A program made the position numbers and the translations under genes. This document shows positions 12,208-15,562 of a DNA stretch of 15,562 bases, one piece after another. The notes beneath the pieces are model-generated. The model made no database searches and was not told where the DNA came from. It saw only the letters and a program-made list of their open reading frames with translations. Every line of letters begins with the position of its first letter. Positions within the stretch are counted from its first letter, which is position 1. The DNA comes from an uncultured cyanobacterium (GTDB lineage Bacteria; Cyanobacteriota; Cyanobacteriia; Cyanobacteriales; Chroococcidiopsidaceae). The DNA lies in contig CAMIFA010000125.1 in assembly GCA_946221495.1 (NCBI GenBank), forward strand, positions 1 to 15,562, in the 5' to 3' direction.

Positions 12208-13938
12208 GTGTTCCTACTACTTAGATGGATTGTAACTTCAGGCTTTAGTATTACGACCTTATGTTGCCTAGCTCTCACTACAGTAGCTCAATCCACACCG
12301 CCTGAAGGAGTGAAAATTCCGCCAACGACCCCTGATATTATTGAGCAGACTATTCCTAAGCCATCACAGTCGCCCAGTCGTGTTCCTGCTGAATCTCATA
12401 CATTGCCACCAAAGCTTATACCAACTCCTACTCCCCAGCCGCCCGCAGTGAATTCTGCACCTATTAGTGAACGTTTCTTGGTCAAAAAAGTGGAGGTACT
12501 TGGTAATACTGTTTTGCAGGTAGAAATTGCCGCTTTAATAAAGGTGTTTAATAACCGCGAAACTACATTTGAGGAATTGATTGGGCTACGCTCGGCAATT
12601 ACTGCTCTTTATATAGAAAACGGTTACATTACCTCTGGCGCATTTTTACTAAATAATCAATCTCTCAGCAACGGTGTTGTGCAGATCCAAATTGTTGAAG
12701 GTGAGCTAGAGCGAATTGAAATCAACGGATTAAAGCGGTTGCAGGAAGGTTATGTACGTAATCGGATTGCGATCGCTGCTACTAAACCTTTAAATAGGCA
12801 ACGCTTGGAAGCAGCTTTGCAACTTTTGCAAATTGATCCTTTATTAGAACGAGTGAATGCTGAGTTAATTTCAGGTAGCACTCCTGGTCGAAATATTCTC
12901 CAGGTAAGACTTAAAGAAGCACCTGCCTTTCACGCCGGAGTGGTTACAGAAAATCGCCAATCTCCTAGCGTTGGTTCTGTGCAAACTGCCTTGTTTGTTG
13001 CCCATGACAATTTATTAGGTTTTGGCGATCGCCTAAGTGCAGAATACGGAATTACTAGCGGACTCAATACATATGACATCAACTATGAAATTCCTTTAAA
13101 TGCTCGAAACACTAGATTAAACTTGCGCTATGGCAATAGTGATAGTCGCATTATCGAGCAACCTTTTACAGATTTAGATATCGAAAGCGACACGCGGACG
13201 CTTTCGCTTGGTTTGCGTCAACCTCTAGTAAGAACTCCAGAACGTGAGTTAGGGCTTGGTTTAGCTTTAGATTTGCGCCGTAGCCAAACTTTTTTACTTG
13301 ATGATATTCCTTTTTCTTTTTCCGAAGGTGCTGAAGATGGTGAATCAAAAGTTAGTGTGATTCGCTTTTCTCAAGATTGGGTAGAGCGCAGAGCTAGACG
13401 AGTGTTAGCAGCACGCTCCCAATTTAGTATCGGAGTGGATGCCCTAGGCGCAACAATTAATGATACAGGCACTGATGGACGATTTTTTTCCTGGCTAGGA
13501 CAATTCCAGTGGGTACAGCAACTGTCGCCCAGAATAGTAATAGTAGCGAGAATAGACACTCAACTAACACCGAGTTCTTTACTAACTCTAGAGCAGTTCA
13601 GTATCGGTGGGGTTGATACAGTTCGAGGCTATCGACAAAATCAACTAATTGCTGACAATGGGATTTTAGGTTCAGTTGAAGTCCGCTTGCCACTGACATC
13701 AAACCCCAACGTGCTGCAAATAGCACCTTTTTTTGATATTGGTACAGTGTGGAATAATCAAGATCCTGACCCAGATCCAGCTACTATTGCTAGTTTAGGG
13801 CTAGGCTTGCGTTGGCTGATTAGTCAAGATTTGTCTGTGCGTTTAGACTATGGCATCCCCTTAATAGGAATTGATAACCAAGGTAACTCGCTGCAAGACG
13901 AGGGGTTTCACTTTTCACTGCGCTACCAACCTTTTTAA
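12208..13938 (+). CDS. Two-partner secretion outer-membrane transporter (ShlB/FhaC/HecB family)
   Basis: TpsB proteins are Omp85-superfamily barrels that export one large TpsA exoprotein across the outer membrane. The 576-residue protein has a signal peptide (1-28, cleavage near TVAQ), a Pro-rich periplasmic linker (about 29-88), POTRA 1 (about 91-166, FLVKKVEVLGNTVL onward), POTRA 2 (about 168-236) and the barrel (about 240-576). The barrel contains VRGY (472-475), the conserved L6-loop motif, and ends in a C-terminal Phe, the signal for barrel assembly. The start is GTG: the frame closes upstream at a TAA (12148-12150) and no other usual start lies between, although the Shine-Dalgarno is weak (GGAAA). 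No TpsA gene is in the window, so it is an orphan here. Its stop codon overlaps that of the convergent protease gene. A true Omp85/TamA is less likely because there are only two POTRAs. Confidence 0.93.
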   Translation: MFLLLRWIVTSGFSITTLCCLALTTVAQSTPPEGVKIPPTTPDIIEQTIPKPSQSPSRVPAESHTLPPKLIPTPTPQPPAVNSAPISERFLVKKVEVLGNTVLQVEIAALIKVFNNRETTFEELIGLRSAITALYIENGYITSGAFLLNNQSLSNGVVQIQIVEGELERIEINGLKRLQEGYVRNRIAIAATKPLNRQRLEAALQLLQIDPLLERVNAELISGSTPGRNILQVRLKEAPAFHAGVVTENRQSPSVGSVQTALFVAHDNLLGFGDRLSAEYGITSGLNTYDINYEIPLNARNTRLNLRYGNSDSRIIEQPFTDLDIESDTRTLSLGLRQPLVRTPERELGLGLALDLRRSQTFLLDDIPFSFSEGAEDGESKVSVIRFSQDWVERRARRVLAARSQFSIGVDALGATINDTGTDGRFFSWLGQFQWVQQLSPRIVIVARIDTQLTPSSLLTLEQFSIGGVDTVRGYRQNQLIADNGILGSVEVRLPLTSNPNVLQIAPFFDIGTVWNNQDPDPDPATIASLGLGLRWLISQDLSVRLDYGIPLIGIDNQGNSLQDEGFHFSLRYQPF

Positions 13939-15562
13939 ATTGAAGGATCAGACTCTCCAGAAGTATCCTCAGATGGTTGTTCAACACTCGGTTCAACAAC
14001 AGGAGCAGGGGTGGAAACAGGAGCAGTAGACGCTTGTAGTTTTTGCATTACTTCTACTGCTTTGCCGTAGCTACGGGTATCTCCCTTTTGCTGAAAGATG
14101 GTTATTGCCGCTTGTAAATCTGTGAATGCTCCAGAGCGATCGCCCAAGTCGCGCCGAAATAGACCGCGAGTATAATAAGCAATACCATTGTCTGGTTGAA
14201 TTTGTAAAACTATGCTTAAGTCTTGAATTGCTCCTTCGCGATCGCCTAATCTACGACGCACCTGCGCCCGATTGATATAGGCATCTGTGTATCTGGGGTC
14301 TAGACGTATAGCTTCACTAAAGTCGGCAATTGTGCCTTGTTTATCGAACAACATGGTGCGGGCTAGCGCTCGGTTGAAGTAGGCTTTAGGATTACTGGGA
14401 GCAAGCCGCACAATTTGGTCGAAATCTGCAAACATCCCCTGACCATCTTTAAGATTGCGACGGGCAGAGCCTCTAGCGTAATATGCAGAAACATCGTTAG
14501 GAGCGAAACTTAAGTATTGACTGAAATCGGCGATCGCTGGCTGATAATTACGCAGATTATAAAGAGCTACGCCGCGATTGTAGTAAGCAATGGATTTATT
14601 TGGGTCTAGACGAATTGCCTCGTTATAGTCGGCGATCGCACCTTGTTTATCACCTTGGTCGTAACGTGCCACAGCACGACGGTAATAAGCATCGCCATAG
14701 CTAGGATCAAGCCGAATCGCTTGCGTGTAATTGTCAATAGCTGCTGCCTTGTTGCTTTCTTTTGAAAGTCCTATTGCCACAAAAACATCAGCAGTTTGAG
14801 GATTTTTTAGCCGTTCTTCTGGTTTGTCTGTGCTAGGTGTTTTATCTACATCTAAGCCACCTATCTCACGTTGCAGTGCAAAAAATGTATCAATAGGAAC
14901 TGCCGCATTGATCCCTGATTTCCTGTTTATTTTAAAGTCTTCCCCGCTTTGGGGATCTCCAATGTCATTAGTTCTCTCGCCAAAACCATGAATCCCAATC
15001 ACTCGACCATCAACATCGAATACGGGACCACCACTCATACCGCCTGTAGTTTGGGCAGTGTAGCGCATAGTGTAACCACCGTTGTTACGACTAGAACCAA
15101 TCGACCAGACAGAGCCTTTTTGGAAATCAGGAACACGATTTTCACCCACTCTGCCTAACAAAGCATTCGCCGGGTAGCCATAAACAAAAATCTCAGTACC
15201 TAACTTTGCTTGATTAGAACTTCCAAGTTTGGCAACTGGGTATTCTTTTGAACTAGTAAATGTTAGTAATGCGAGGTCAACACCACTTTTCAAAGTTCCT
15301 AAACTTTTCACCGTACCAGTAATTTGATATTTATTGCCATCGCTAGTACGAACGATAACTGGTTTTGGACCTTTAACTGGATTCACCACATGATCACTAG
15401 TTAACACTGTGTAAGTGTTACCCTCACGTTTGATGATAAATCCAGAACCACTGTCTGCATCACCAACTGGCGTTCCTGGCGGTTCGTTAATTTGTACAGT
15501 AATTGTGTTAGCTAGTTGGAGAATTTCCTGGGGGGACTTAGCAGCAAAGGCAGCAGATGAAG
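13935..15562 (-). CDS. Secreted trypsin-like serine protease with TPR repeats (5' end cut off)
   Basis: The frame is open to the right edge, so 541 residues are visible and the start is missing. The first visible residues, SSAAFAAKSPQEI, look like the end of a signal peptide. The S1-type protease domain has its triad: His in LTSDHVV (codon 15392-15390), Asp in SGVDLALL (15278-15276), Ser in GGMSGGPVFD (15035-15033). There is no PDZ domain, unlike HhoA/HtrA. After a linker (DKTPSTDKPEERL) come about seven TPR repeats, such as IDNYTQAIRLDPSYGDAYYR and AIADYNEAIRLDPN, then a Pro/Ser/Glu-rich tail. It is probably periplasmic, with the TPRs recruiting partners or substrates. Trypsin-TPR fusions are common in cyanobacteria. 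The stop codon interlocks with that of the transporter gene. Four HIP1 octamers lie in the TPR part. Confidence 0.92.
   Translation of the reverse strand, partial: SSAAFAAKSPQEILQLANTITVQINEPPGTPVGDADSGSGFIIKREGNTYTVLTSDHVVNPVKGPKPVIVRTSDGNKYQITGTVKSLGTLKSGVDLALLTFTSSKEYPVAKLGSSNQAKLGTEIFVYGYPANALLGRVGENRVPDFQKGSVWSIGSSRNNGGYTMRYTAQTTGGMSGGPVFDVDGRVIGIHGFGERTNDIGDPQSGEDFKINRKSGINAAVPIDTFFALQREIGGLDVDKTPSTDKPEERLKNPQTADVFVAIGLSKESNKAAAIDNYTQAIRLDPSYGDAYYRRAVARYDQGDKQGAIADYNEAIRLDPNKSIAYYNRGVALYNLRNYQPAIADFSQYLSFAPNDVSAYYARGSARRNLKDGQGMFADFDQIVRLAPSNPKAYFNRALARTMLFDKQGTIADFSEAIRLDPRYTDAYINRAQVRRRLGDREGAIQDLSIVLQIQPDNGIAYYTRGLFRRDLGDRSGAFTDLQAAITIFQQKGDTRSYGKAVEVMQKLQASTAPVSTPAPVVEPSVEQPSEDTSGESDPSI

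Noticed and set aside
1..15562. CRISPR array, toxin-antitoxin pair, defence system or intact prophage
   Set aside because: I looked for regularly spaced repeats, paired small genes and phage or nuclease signatures and saw none.

Overview
The window is chromosomal DNA from a cyanobacterium. The main evidence is the octamer GCGATCGC (HIP1, a cyanobacterial signature), which I count 18 times in 15.6 kb. It is backed by the gene content, an NtcA-type promoter, and a palindromic repeat of a kind I recall from cyanobacterial genomes. The genus cannot be fixed from this sequence.

Positions 1-7250 look like ordinary core genome. On the minus strand, phosphoglycerate kinase (pgk) is followed by a small secreted protein and a conserved-looking hypothetical protein. 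A ribosome-binding-site-like stretch at the left edge suggests another minus-strand gene just outside. Divergent from pgk, on the plus strand, is a compact cluster: a universal stress protein, a small two-helix membrane protein, the circularly permuted ribosome-assembly GTPase RbgA/YlqF, and then a Tat-exported beta-carbonic anhydrase. A glycosyltransferase-2/TPR fusion protein converges on the carbonic anhydrase. After it come 0.5 kb of AT-rich DNA with a possible relic reading frame and a 73-residue orphan protein.

Positions 7470-11500 hold a metabolic block on the minus strand. The pair fmdA (formamidase) and fmdB-like (zinc ribbon) has a complete NtcA-class promoter upstream: GTA-N8-TAC, 23 nt, then TACAAT. 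This suggests that formamide is used as a nitrogen source under nitrogen limitation. Further upstream is gapN (non-phosphorylating NADP-dependent glyceraldehyde-3-phosphate dehydrogenase).

Positions 11500-15562 look like the edge of an old genomic island. Next to gapN is a 47-nt 3' fragment of a tRNA gene with a tRNA-Pro-like body but a GAG anticodon. It is followed by a tandem 11-bp direct repeat, a decayed reading-frame tail and a frameshifted N-terminal relic of an IS5-type transposase. Beyond these lie a two-partner-secretion outer-membrane transporter (ShlB/FhaC type) with no substrate gene in view and, converging on it, a trypsin-like serine protease with TPR repeats that runs off the right edge. 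The stop codons of these last two genes interlock in one TTAA.

Most promising leads: the NtcA promoter of fmdAB, and the tRNA-fragment junction as a possible island boundary.
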